Positions 27,306 through 35,077 of a DNA stretch of 64,000 nucleotides are shown one piece after another. The stretch covers positions 1,550,001-1,614,000 of the forward strand of contig JAYQTM010000001.1 of assembly GCA_038147395.1 (NCBI GenBank), given 5' to 3'. Each line of letters starts with the position of its first letter. Positions within the stretch are counted from its first letter, which is position 1. This DNA is from Eutrophovita brisbanensis (GTDB taxonomy: Bacteria > Pseudomonadota > Gammaproteobacteria > Burkholderiales > Eutrophovitaceae). The notes below the pieces were generated by a model, which worked only from the letters and a program-made list of their open reading frames with translations, ran no database searches and was not told where the DNA came from. A program made the position numbers and the translations under genes.

Positions 27306-29290
27306 GAGAAATCCGCTTCTACCAAATTACCAAAAGTCTCCATCCACTCTCTCCGCTGACTCGCATTCTCTCGAGCCATCATCATGCTGAATATATCCGT
27401 TGATTCATCTAACGCATCATCGATTGATACCCGCAACATTCGGCGTGTATCAGGGTTTAGCGTCGTCTCCCATAATTGATCCGGACTCATTTCCCCCAGA
27501 CCTTTAAATCGACTGACTGACCAGGCGTTCTTTTTGACACCCTCGTCTTCTAATTTCTCCTCAATCATCTGTAACTCTGCTTCGTCCAGGACATACAATT
27601 TCCTCGCGGGTTTACTTTTTCCTTGAGCGGGCACATCAACTCGAAATAGCGGTGGCTGTGCGATGTACACATGGCCTTTCTCGATTAGCTTTGGAAAATG
27701 TTTAAAAAATAACGTCAGTAATAAGACCTGAATGTGCGCACCGTCGACATCCGCATCAGCGAGAATGTTGATCTTGTCATATCTGAGATTTGATAAATCA
27801 ACTTCATCACCAATGGCATGGTGATCAATACCAACCGCTAACGCGATTGCCTCTATCTCTTTGTTCGAATAAAGCGCATTCGGAGAGTCCTGCCACGTGT
27901 TCTTAGGCTTACCTTTCAATGGAAGAATTGCCTGAAACTCCTTGTCTCTAGCACCCTTCGCCGACCCTCCTGCGGAGTCCCCCTCAACAATAAACAGTTC
28001 GTTTCGCGTCGGATCCTCTGAAGCACAATCAGTCAATTTCCCTGGCAGGACTGCGACACCAGAGGTCTTTTTACGTTGGATCTTTTGAACTGATTTAGTG
28101 CGCTGAACTGCTTGCCTCAGCACAAGTTCAGCGATTCGTTTTCCCTCATCGACATGTTGATTTAACCACAACTCAATCGGATCTCGAATCATTTGAGAAA
28201 CCAGCTTGACCGCATCCCTCGAAATCAACTCGTTCTTAACTTGACCTTTGAATTGAGGGTCTAAAATTTTCGTTGCTAAAACGAAATTAGCACGTGACCA
28301 CACATCATCAGGCACAATTTTTAAGCCTCGTTGTCCCATTGCGTGATGATCGATAAAGCTTTTAATCGCCTGGTATACACCGTCGCGTAGTCCCGATACA
28401 TGAGTGCCGCCTAGCTTAGTTGGAATCATATTGACGTATGACTCACTCAATACCTCACCCTCTGGCGTCCAAGAAAGCGCCCATTGCGCTCCCTCACCCT
28501 CGGCAAAAACTCCCGTGTCAGCGTCACTGGTGACATAACGCTCACCGAAGAAAGTGGAACAGACTGGCTCTTGACCAACAATAGACTCCGAAAAATAACC
28601 TTCTAAACCCTTCGGGAAATGCCATGTTTGAGTTTCAAATTCGCCTTTTTTCTCGATACTTAGAGAGAACGTCACTCCAGGCAACAACATCGCCTTCGCA
28701 CGAAGCAGTGAACTGAGATCTGACACGTTGAATTTAACACTATCGAAATACTTTGGATCTGGCCAAAAACGCACGCGTGTGCCAGTTTGTTTATTTTTAC
28801 CCTGTTTTGATTTCTTCAGTCCGCTTTTTAACTTTCCGTTTGGACCAAATGTAATTAAGTGGGTTGCGCCGTCTCGCGCAACCTCAGCCTCAAGCTGCGT
28901 GGACAATGCATTACTGACGCATACACCTACTCCATGCAAACCGCCAGCAATCCGGTATACCGACTCACTGTCGGTTTTGCGAAACTTGCCCCCAGAGTGC
29001 AACGTCGTGAATATCACCTGGATAGCAGGCACTTTTTTCACCGGATGGATATCGACTGGGATGCCGCGACCATCATCAGAAACCTGAGCAGAGCCATCCT
29101 CAAATAACCTGATGTCAACGGTCTTGGCAAAACCTGCTAACCCCTCGTCAGATGCATTGTCAATGATCTCAACAAGTGCGTGATTGGGGTTGACGGGGTC
29201 TGTATACATCCCAGGTCGGTGCAAAATCGGGGACAAGTCCTCCAGAATTTCAATGTCTTGCGCGGTATAGCTGTTGTTTTTCTTACTCAT
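27302..29290 (-). CDS. parE: DNA topoisomerase IV subunit B
   Basis: A 662-residue GHKL ATPase subunit of topoisomerase IV. It has the ATP-binding residues EIIDNASDEGLAG and DDGRGIPVDIHP, the loop GGLHGVGVCVSNALS, and the TOPRIM signatures EGDSAGGSAK and DADVDGAHIQ. I start at 29290 (MSKKNNSYTAQDIEIL), as ParE proteins start close to this motif; a further 28 codons are open upstream but look unconserved. It is followed, with overlap, by a small exported protein and then parC. Confidence 0.95.
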   Translation of the reverse strand: MSKKNNSYTAQDIEILEDLSPILHRPGMYTDPVNPNHALVEIIDNASDEGLAGFAKTVDIRLFEDGSAQVSDDGRGIPVDIHPVKKVPAIQVIFTTLHSGGKFRKTDSESVYRIAGGLHGVGVCVSNALSTQLEAEVARDGATHLITFGPNGKLKSGLKKSKQGKNKQTGTRVRFWPDPKYFDSVKFNVSDLSSLLRAKAMLLPGVTFSLSIEKKGEFETQTWHFPKGLEGYFSESIVGQEPVCSTFFGERYVTSDADTGVFAEGEGAQWALSWTPEGEVLSESYVNMIPTKLGGTHVSGLRDGVYQAIKSFIDHHAMGQRGLKIVPDDVWSRANFVLATKILDPQFKGQVKNELISRDAVKLVSQMIRDPIELWLNQHVDEGKRIAELVLRQAVQRTKSVQKIQRKKTSGVAVLPGKLTDCASEDPTRNELFIVEGDSAGGSAKGARDKEFQAILPLKGKPKNTWQDSPNALYSNKEIEAIALAVGIDHHAIGDEVDLSNLRYDKINILADADVDGAHIQVLLLTLFFKHFPKLIEKGHVYIAQPPLFRVDVPAQGKSKPARKLYVLDEAELQMIEEKLEDEGVKKNAWSVSRFKGLGEMSPDQLWETTLNPDTRRMLRVSIDDALDESTDIFSMMMARENASQRREWMETFGNLVEADFS

Positions 29291-29366
29291 AAGTTTTTTT
29301 AAATACAAATTCTGAATAATTTCTCGGTGCGGAGTGTATCGGAAAAAACTCCTCTCCCCTCTAAAC

Positions 29367-30329
29367 CTAATCAATATCGACAGCGACCCCGGGCTTGGAC
29401 TTTAGTCGTGGCACAGGGCGAATAGGAGTGTCAGGATGCAACATGGGAATCTTGAGAAATTCTTGTTTCATAAAATCGACAAACAACTTTACTTTTCTGG
29501 ATAACAACCTCGAAGAAGGATAAACGGCAGAGATTTTTATCGGTTCCGGCGCATAATCATTGAGTAAGGAGACCAAAGCACCCCTCTCAACGTGTTCCTT
29601 GACGAGCAAAGCGGGAACGCTAGCGATACCAATATTTTCCATTGCTGCCTCAGTAAGCGTCAATCCGCTGTTTGCCCTGAAGTCACCCTTTACCTTGACC
29701 GATAGGTCGCCCTTGGCATCGCGAAATGGCCATGCACTGGAAAAAATATGTGTATAAGTGAGGCAGTTGTGCTTTTTAAGATCAGCGGGCGTTTTAGGCG
29801 TGCCAAATTTGCTCAGATAAGCTGGCGTCGCAACGCACATGCGACTGCTACTTCCGACGTGCCTCGCCACCAATTGAGAATCCGACAATTCTCCAAAACG
29901 AATTGCAACGTCGTACCCCTCCTGCACCAAGTCCGCAAATCGATCATCTAACGATAACTCAATCGCCACATCTGGGTATTGGTGCCGAAAAGATATAAGG
30001 AGTGGCAACATATGAACTTGTCCAAATGCCACTGGCGCATTAACTCGGAGTGTGCCCGCTGGTTTATTTTGTAATCCAGTGACTTGCGTTTCTAGTTCGT
30101 CAATATCATCCAAAATTCGATGACATCTCTCGTAATACTCTTTTCCCGCCTCGGTGAGCGAAATCCTCCTTGTCGTTCTATTTAAGAGCCGAACGCCCAA
30201 ACTCTGCTCAAGAGCTCCTAGCTGCTTACTGACAGCAGGTTGAAGAATATTTTCTTCTTTCGCGACTGCCGAGAAACTACCCGTCTCGACAATTCGAACA
30301 AAGATTTTCATCAGCTTAAATCGATCCAC
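29367..30329 (-). CDS. LysR family transcriptional regulator
   Basis: A 320-residue LysR regulator of the CrgA-like group. The winged helix is at 1-60 (GSFSAVAKEENILQPAVSKQLGALEQSLGVRLLNRTTRRISLTEAG holds the recognition helix). It is followed by a linker helix and a two-lobed effector domain (90-300). It lies upstream of parE on the same strand and faces the sRNA region. AT-rich palindromes in its upstream region, such as CTAAATATTTAG at 30345-30356, are candidate autoregulatory sites. The effector is unknown. Confidence 0.88.
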   Translation of the reverse strand: MDRFKLMKIFVRIVETGSFSAVAKEENILQPAVSKQLGALEQSLGVRLLNRTTRRISLTEAGKEYYERCHRILDDIDELETQVTGLQNKPAGTLRVNAPVAFGQVHMLPLLISFRHQYPDVAIELSLDDRFADLVQEGYDVAIRFGELSDSQLVARHVGSSSRMCVATPAYLSKFGTPKTPADLKKHNCLTYTHIFSSAWPFRDAKGDLSVKVKGDFRANSGLTLTEAAMENIGIASVPALLVKEHVERGALVSLLNDYAPEPIKISAVYPSSRLLSRKVKLFVDFMKQEFLKIPMLHPDTPIRPVPRLKSKPGVAVDID

Positions 30330-30429
30330 AACAAAGCCTAGTATCTAAATATTTAGGAATATATTAATGTTAAATAAAGAATATATGTAACAAAAATAAT
30401 ACACAACTGAAAAAAAATCGCACCAATGT

Positions 30430-30458
30430 TTGACGCAGCGCATCAATATAGCTAATAT
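30430..30458 (+). promoter_or_regulatory. sigma-70-type promoter of the first sRNA
   Basis: TTGACG (30430-30435), a 17-base spacer, and TAATAT (30453-30458) give a near-consensus promoter. Transcription would start around 30461-30465, at the base of the first stem-loop. Seen directly in sequence; activity is inferred. Confidence 0.65.
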
Positions 30459-30460
30459 AG

Positions 30461-30529
30461 GGTAACTCTTTTAACTCCTCCTCCCTAAAGAGTTGTTTTT
30501 AAAGCCCTCATCACAGAGGGCTTTTTTTT
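30461..30529 (+). ncRNA. candidate small RNA 1 with anti-Shine-Dalgarno loop
   Basis: A predicted transcript of about 69 bases. The first hairpin pairs AACTCTTT (30464-30471) with AAAGAGTT (30487-30494) and exposes the loop TAACTCCTCCTCCCT, which contains CTCCTCCC, complementary to strong ribosome-binding sites. A rho-independent terminator follows at 30501-30529. The layout, C-rich loop then terminator, resembles the cuckoo/CcsR sRNAs of alphaproteobacteria. The resemblance is structural, not a database match. Confidence 0.68.
30501..30529 (+). terminator. rho-independent terminator of sRNA 1
   Basis: AAAGCCCTC (30501-30509) pairs with GAGGGCTTT (30516-30524) over a six-base loop and runs into eight T residues. 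The T run is only on the plus strand, which fixes the direction of transcription. Confidence 0.85.
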
Positions 30530-30606
30530 GTTCAGCATCATAAAAACATGATAACAACTTTACTATTGTTATTTTTTTAGGAATATATAATATTCTAATT
30601 TACTTA

Positions 30607-30636
30607 TTGATTCCATTATAAGTACTAACGTAAAAT
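30607..30636 (+). promoter_or_regulatory. possible promoter of the second sRNA
   Basis: TTGATT (30607-30612), an 18-base spacer and TAAAAT (30631-30636) form a plausible but weaker promoter. Initiation near 30643 would give a leader of about 40 bases before the stem-loop. A start closer to the hairpin cannot be excluded. Confidence 0.4.
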
Positions 30637-30642
30637 TTAGAC

Positions 30643-30750
30643 CGTTGGTGATGAGTGCGCTTTAACGTGCTAACTCCCGACATTTCTCTTTAAACTCCTC
30701 CTCCCTAAAGAGAAAACTTTTAAGGCCCTGAATTTCAGGGCCTTTTTTTT
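30643..30750 (+). ncRNA. candidate small RNA 2 with anti-Shine-Dalgarno loop
   Basis: TTTCTCTTTA (30683-30692) pairs perfectly with TAAAGAGAAA (30706-30715) and exposes the 13-base loop AACTCCTCCTCCC. A strong terminator hairpin follows. The loop core is identical to that of sRNA 1, while the stems differ by compensating bases (AACTC/GAGTT against TTCTC/GAGAA). That is good evidence that the structure, not just the sequence, is maintained. The 5' end is uncertain. Confidence 0.65.
30722..30750 (+). terminator. rho-independent terminator of sRNA 2
   Basis: AAGGCCCTGA (30722-30731) pairs perfectly with TCAGGGCCTT (30735-30744) over a three-base loop, with a run of T to 30750 on the plus strand. 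Confidence 0.87.
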
Positions 30751-30833
30751 GTTATAACTCCACCTACCAATCAACACCTGATATTCTCTCTCACTAATTT
30801 TTGGATTACCCCTTTCTGGATCGGAGCACACAG

Positions 30834-31556
30834 ATGTTAAAAATTGCGGCAATTACCACCCAAATCTTAATTTTTAGTTTTTCGTCGGCTTTATGCCTCG
30901 CAGATCCGTCCATCATCGAGAAATTTAGAAGCGAAGAGAACAGCACTGGCAACATCGCGGATGCTGTGGAAACAGTTACAGGTGAACGGGGTTGGATGAA
31001 CCCAGACATGAAACCTTTGTTCGATACAAAAATCGTCGGGCAAGCGGTAACAGCGCTTATGAAACCTGGGCTGAAGAACGATAAACGAACTTACCCCCCC
31101 TACCATCTCGAGATTCTGGACGAAGCGAAGCCAGGAAGTGTTTTGGTGTACGTGATGGAGGACGCGCTGGAAATCGCCGCAATTGGTAATCTTATGACCA
31201 CGACTGCTCAGATTCGTGGGCTTGAAGGCATTGTGATCGATGGTGCGGCTAGGGATATTGCAGCCATTAAGAAAATGCAGTTCCCCGTATTCACACGCGC
31301 CGTTAGCCCCGCAACATCAGTCGGACGCATGATACCTGTTGGAAAACAAATCCCGGTAAAGTGTGGTGGTGTGATGGTCCGACCTGGGGACTATATTATT
31401 GGAGATCCTGACGGCGTTGTTGTTGTCCCCCAAGAATCTGCTGAAGCAGTTCTCGCACTTCTTTCCGAATACGACGATAAAGAATCAAAAATGATGCCAA
31501 TCATCAAACGGGAGAAGTCCATCTTAAAAGCCATTGAAATTTATAAACGCTACTAG
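30834..31556 (+). CDS. exported RraA-like protein
   Basis: A 240-residue protein with a signal peptide (MLKIAAITTQILIFSFSSALCLA) followed by an RraA/HMG-aldolase fold. Active-site residues of the aldolase-type members are visible: LEGIVIDGAARD, with the arginine and aspartate that bind substrate and metal, and the PGDYIIGDPDGVVVVP strand. Cytoplasmic RraA proteins either inhibit RNase E or cleave 4-hydroxy-4-methyl-2-oxoglutarate-type acids. Export argues against an RNase E role. The ATG at 30834 has GGAG about 8 bases upstream; an in-frame TTG at 30801 would place charged residues before the signal peptide. The substrate is unknown. Confidence 0.83.
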   Translation: MLKIAAITTQILIFSFSSALCLADPSIIEKFRSEENSTGNIADAVETVTGERGWMNPDMKPLFDTKIVGQAVTALMKPGLKNDKRTYPPYHLEILDEAKPGSVLVYVMEDALEIAAIGNLMTTTAQIRGLEGIVIDGAARDIAAIKKMQFPVFTRAVSPATSVGRMIPVGKQIPVKCGGVMVRPGDYIIGDPDGVVVVPQESAEAVLALLSEYDDKESKMMPIIKREKSILKAIEIYKRY

Positions 31557-31571
31557 ACAAACGCAATCACC

Positions 31572-31784
31572 ATGGCAAATGCCTTTGATTCCGAGGCTTC
31601 TATACGTAATCGTATCCAAGCCCTCAAGATCGAACATCGTGATCTAGACGACTCGATCTCAGCGCTGCAAATATCCGAGTGCATGGACGAATTACAGGTT
31701 CGACGCATAAAAAAACGTAAGCTATTTATCAAAGATGAAATAGTAAGACTTGAGCGGGAACTGATTCCAGACATTCCAGCGTAA
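31572..31784 (+). CDS. DUF465 (YdcH-like) small protein
   Basis: A 70-residue helical protein of the DUF465/YdcH family: two antiparallel helices with the conserved ending IKKRKLFIKDEIVRLERELIP. Members are small, cytoplasmic and of unknown function, and resemble SlyX-type coiled coils. It starts 15 bases after the RraA-like stop, so may share its transcript, and is followed directly by a bidirectional terminator. Confidence 0.82.
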   Translation: MANAFDSEASIRNRIQALKIEHRDLDDSISALQISECMDELQVRRIKKRKLFIKDEIVRLERELIPDIPA

Positions 31785-31790
31785 ACAAAA

Positions 31791-31819
31791 AAGCCCACCA
31801 AATTTAGGTGGGCTTTTTT
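31791..31819. terminator. bidirectional rho-independent terminator
   Basis: AAGCCCACC (31791-31799) pairs with GGTGGGCTT (31807-31815). It is flanked by A residues on the left and T residues on the right, so it can end both the plus-strand DUF465 transcript and the minus-strand ilvD transcript. Confidence 0.88.
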
Positions 31820-31840
31820 AGTGTTGTGACTTTTAAAAAT

Positions 31841-33523
31841 CTAATCCAAGTTATCTGTCACCGCGCCTTTTGATGCCGTCGATACTAAATGCGTATATTT
31901 TGCTAGTAAACCGCGCTTAAACCTTGGCTCGGGCTGCTTCCACGCAGCTCGCCTTTTGGCCAACTCATCGTCGGACAATTTCACTTCAATTAACAGGTTA
32001 TGAGCATCGATCGTGATTTCGTCACCATCCTCAACAAGTGCGATATTACCTCCGACGAAAGCTTCTGGTGCCACGTGCCCAACGACCATACCCCAGGTTG
32101 CACCAGAAAATCGTCCGTCGGTCAGTAGCCCGACTGATTCCCCTAAACCTGCGCCGATTAACGCGGAGGTTGGTGCCAACATCTCTTGCATACCAGGGCC
32201 GCCCTTCGGGCCTTCGTAACGGATCACGATTACATCACCCGCTTTGATTTGTCCTCCCATGATTGCATTCATGGTTTCTTTCTCTGAATCGAACACGCGA
32301 GCAGGCCCCGTGATGACGGGATTCTTTAATCCAGTAATTTTTGCAACACATCCCTCCGTCGCGAGGTTACCTTTAAGAACTGCCAAGTGACCTTTTTTAT
32401 AAAGCGGCTGATCAAATGGCCTGATCACATCCTGGTCAGGCGATGGTTGATCAGGGATGTTCTCCAACTCCTCGGCGATAGTGCGGCCCGTGATTGTCAT
32501 ACAGTCACCGTGCAAGAGTCCGTTGACAAGCAACATTTTCAATACCTGGGGCACACCACCAGCTCGATGCAAATCGACACCGACGTACTTACCAGACGGC
32601 TTGAGGTCGCAGAACACTGGAACTTTTTGTCTCACGCGCTCAAAATCATCAATGGTCCACTCAACTCCCGCTGCAGAGGCGATGGCCAAATAATGTAACA
32701 CCGCGTTTGTTGACCCACCGGTAGCCATAATAAGAGAAACAACATTTTCGATTGACTTCCTGGTAATGATGTCACGCGGACGAATATTGTTTTTGATCGC
32801 GTTAAGGAGCACGCGACCTGACTCACCAGCGGAATCTGCTTTTTCAGGATCAACAGCTGCCATCACAGAGGAACCCATGAGACTCATGCCAAGCGCCTCA
32901 AATGATGAGGACATTGTATTGGCCGTGAACATTCCCCCACATGCCCCAAACGTCGGACATGCGTTCTTTTCAATTCCAACAAAGTCTTCCTTGGAAATCT
33001 TGCCAGCGCTGTAGGCTCCGACAGCCTCATATGCACTCGCAATCGTTAAATCCTCACCTTTCCAATTGCCCGGCTTGATTGTTCCACCGTACACGTAGAT
33101 CGCTGGAACATTCATTCGTGCGATCGCCATCATTCCTGCGGGCATATTTTTGTCACAGGCACCAACAACCAGAGCTCCGTCCATCATTTGTCCGTTGACA
33201 GAGGTCTCAATGGCGTCAGCTATGACTTCCCTTGATACCAGGGAATACTTCATGCCGTCAGTGCCCATTCCGATACCATCGGTGACAGTCGGGACGCCAA
33301 ACACTTGCGGCATACCGCCTGCCTCTCGAATCGCATCCATCGCGCGATCAACCAAAGGCTGAATACCAGCGTTGCAAGGATTCATATTGGAATGTCCATT
33401 CGCAACACCGACAATCGGTTTTTCGAAATCACCGTCCTTAAAATCGACAGCGCGCAACATAGCCCTGTTCGGTGCTCGAACATCTCCACCTGTAATTAGT
33501 TTACTGCGCCAGTTGTCAGACAT
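31841..33523 (-). CDS. ilvD: dihydroxy-acid dehydratase
   Basis: A 560-residue Fe-S dehydratase that makes 2-oxoisovalerate and 2-oxo-3-methylvalerate for branched-chain amino acids. Cluster ligands and the Mg/substrate site are seen in GACDKNMPAGMM and NACPTFGACGGMFTANTMSS, with the conserved GGSTNAVLH and the C-terminal GRFSGATWGMVVGHVAPEA. Length fits the [2Fe-2S] or [4Fe-4S] classes of this size. It is divergent from a LysR regulator across about 200 bases, a common pairing that suggests, but does not prove, control. Confidence 0.95.
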   Translation of the reverse strand: MSDNWRSKLITGGDVRAPNRAMLRAVDFKDGDFEKPIVGVANGHSNMNPCNAGIQPLVDRAMDAIREAGGMPQVFGVPTVTDGIGMGTDGMKYSLVSREVIADAIETSVNGQMMDGALVVGACDKNMPAGMMAIARMNVPAIYVYGGTIKPGNWKGEDLTIASAYEAVGAYSAGKISKEDFVGIEKNACPTFGACGGMFTANTMSSSFEALGMSLMGSSVMAAVDPEKADSAGESGRVLLNAIKNNIRPRDIITRKSIENVVSLIMATGGSTNAVLHYLAIASAAGVEWTIDDFERVRQKVPVFCDLKPSGKYVGVDLHRAGGVPQVLKMLLVNGLLHGDCMTITGRTIAEELENIPDQPSPDQDVIRPFDQPLYKKGHLAVLKGNLATEGCVAKITGLKNPVITGPARVFDSEKETMNAIMGGQIKAGDVIVIRYEGPKGGPGMQEMLAPTSALIGAGLGESVGLLTDGRFSGATWGMVVGHVAPEAFVGGNIALVEDGDEITIDAHNLLIEVKLSDDELAKRRAAWKQPEPRFKRGLLAKYTHLVSTASKGAVTDNLD

Positions 33524-33664
33524 TTACCAATCTCCTAAAAAATGATTTAAATCCAAGCCCTTTGATACTCTCGGCACCTATTCACTGCGGACACCCAAAT
33601 CTAAGGCTAACTCCGACTTTTCCCGCGAACTCTGTGTCAGGTTTTTTTCGGCTGGTTACTATTC

Positions 33665-33693
33665 TTGATTTTATTTGATCAGTCAAATATATT
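33665..33693 (+). promoter_or_regulatory. promoter with embedded palindrome upstream of LysR gene
   Basis: TTGATT (33665-33670), a 17-base spacer and TATATT (33688-33693) form a good promoter. The spacer carries the inverted repeat TATTTGA-TCAG-TCAAATA (33672-33689), which reaches into the -10 box. It has the spacing of a LysR T-N11-A type site, so it may be the autoregulatory operator. The leader to the ATG would be about 25 bases. Confidence 0.6.
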
Positions 33694-33725
33694 ATTATTA
33701 CGTTTTTAATATTAATTAACTATTA

Positions 33726-34616
33726 ATGGAGCTCAGGCATCTACGCTATTTCGTCACCTTAGCCAAGGAACTTCACTTTGGCCGAGCTGCGAGCGCACTC
33801 CATATCTCCCAACCCCCACTTTCGATACAAATCCGTGATCTTGAGAAAGAAGTTGGTGTCAAATTATTTAATCGGACAAAAAGAAGTGTCTCACTGACTC
33901 AGGCTGGTAGTTCGTTTCTTGAGGCGGCCACGGATATTCTTCAACGAGTCACACTCGCCAAAACGTCAGCGAGACAAGCCGCCCGAGGGGAAATAGGCAA
34001 TATTGTGATTGGATTCATCAGTGTTGCGGATTACAACCTTCTGCCTCGCGTCATTCGACAGTTCCAAAAAAACTACCCTCTTGTGACTTTGGATCTTAGG
34101 GAGGCTACATCAGATACACAGCTTGAAGACCTTGCAAATGGCGTGATCGATGTGGGTTTTCTGCTGCCACCGATCAAGGATCAAACTATCGAGTCGATGC
34201 CGATTACGAGCGAACGATTAATTGCCGTACTTCCCACAAACCACATACATGCAAAAGCATCGGGAGCGATATCAATAAGTCAATTATCCGATTCGCCATT
34301 TATCATGACCCCAAAAAAAAATGCCCCAGGACTTCACGACGGCATCTTAAGGTTCTGTGATGCTTTTGGTTTCCAACCTAAAATTTCTCAAGAGGCAATA
34401 CAGATGCAAACGATAGTGAGTCTCGTCTCAGCGGAAATGGGGGTGTCACTGATTCCGGAGTCAATCAAAAACTTAAGAAGACCAGGCGTTGTTTACAAGA
34501 CACTCAAAGAAAAGTCCCCCTTAGTTGAAATTCACATGGCCTGGAGGAACGATAACCCTTTGTTACCTCTCCAAAAATTCATCGATGTCGCACTGAGTGC
34601 CTCGAAATCATCATGA
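33726..34616 (+). CDS. LysR family transcriptional regulator, CatR/BenM-like
   Basis: A 296-residue LysR regulator starting MELRHLRYFVTLAKELHFGR, the opening of the CatR/BenM/AlsR group. The DNA-binding helix is ALHISQPPLSIQIRDLEKEVG. The effector domain has two Rossmann-like lobes (about 90-290). It is divergent from ilvD and overlaps the next gene, tsaE, by four bases. It probably controls itself through the palindrome at 33672-33689 and perhaps ilvD. The inducer is unknown. Confidence 0.9.
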   Translation: MELRHLRYFVTLAKELHFGRAASALHISQPPLSIQIRDLEKEVGVKLFNRTKRSVSLTQAGSSFLEAATDILQRVTLAKTSARQAARGEIGNIVIGFISVADYNLLPRVIRQFQKNYPLVTLDLREATSDTQLEDLANGVIDVGFLLPPIKDQTIESMPITSERLIAVLPTNHIHAKASGAISISQLSDSPFIMTPKKNAPGLHDGILRFCDAFGFQPKISQEAIQMQTIVSLVSAEMGVSLIPESIKNLRRPGVVYKTLKEKSPLVEIHMAWRNDNPLLPLQKFIDVALSASKSS

Positions 34617-35077
34617 ATATGACCTCACGAACAGACATACTTGAGAATGAAGATGCAACGACGAGAATCGGTGCGCAATTTGCTAGAGGCCTTGAGCGAG
34701 GAACCTATATTGCCCTAGACGGTGCGCTCGGCGCGGGTAAGACATGCATCGCACGTGGGCTTCTGAACCAGCTGGGTCACCTAGGAAAAGTTAAAAGCCC
34801 AACATACCCAATTTTAGAAACGTACCAATTTGACACGTTCGAAGTGTGCCACTTCGATTTTTATCGAATTTCCTCACCATCGGAAATTATCGATGCTGGA
34901 TTTGATGAAATGTTCAACGCACTGAATGTATGCATCGTGGAGTGGGCGAAGAATGCAGGAGATTTTCTAAGGAAACCTGATATTGAGGTAAAACTAACCC
35001 CGTGGGAAAACCAAAGGAAAGTCGAAATAATTGCACTGACCACTTTGGGCCAGAAAAACTTGGAACACTTTGAATGA
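34613..35077 (+). CDS. tsaE: tRNA threonylcarbamoyladenosine biosynthesis ATPase TsaE
   Basis: A 154-residue P-loop protein needed, with TsaB, TsaC and TsaD, for the t6A modification at tRNA position 37. Walker A is GALGAGKT (37-44), followed by the family motif SPTYPILETY and the DFYRI strand. Its ATG overlaps the LysR stop (ATGA) and its stop overlaps the amidase start by four bases. tsaE-amiC order is standard in proteobacteria. Confidence 0.93.
   Translation: MNMTSRTDILENEDATTRIGAQFARGLERGTYIALDGALGAGKTCIARGLLNQLGHLGKVKSPTYPILETYQFDTFEVCHFDFYRISSPSEIIDAGFDEMFNALNVCIVEWAKNAGDFLRKPDIEVKLTPWENQRKVEIIALTTLGQKNLEHFE

Larger units (their letters stand above)
30352..30750 (+). repeat. tandem duplication of a ~220-base sRNA unit
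   Basis: TTTAGGAATATAT occurs at 30352-30364 and again at 30576-30588 (offset 224). The stem-loop core AACTCCTCCTCCCTAAAGAG occurs at 30473-30492 and 30693-30712 (offset 220). Each unit ends in a GC-rich terminator hairpin with a run of T. The near-equal offsets suggest a tandem duplication whose intervening sequence has since diverged. Confidence 0.6.
30330..30833. other. 500-bp non-protein-coding segment with tandem sRNA units
   Basis: No convincing reading frame is present between the LysR gene and the exported RraA-like gene. The segment is AT-rich. It contains a palindrome next to the LysR promoter, two copies of a 13-base element, and two stem-loop plus terminator units described separately. 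The last 80 bases before the RraA-like gene show no clear structure. Confidence 0.7.

Noticed and set aside
30501..30529. Terminator of the LysR gene
   Set aside because: The LysR gene runs on the minus strand away from this site, and the T run is on the plus strand.
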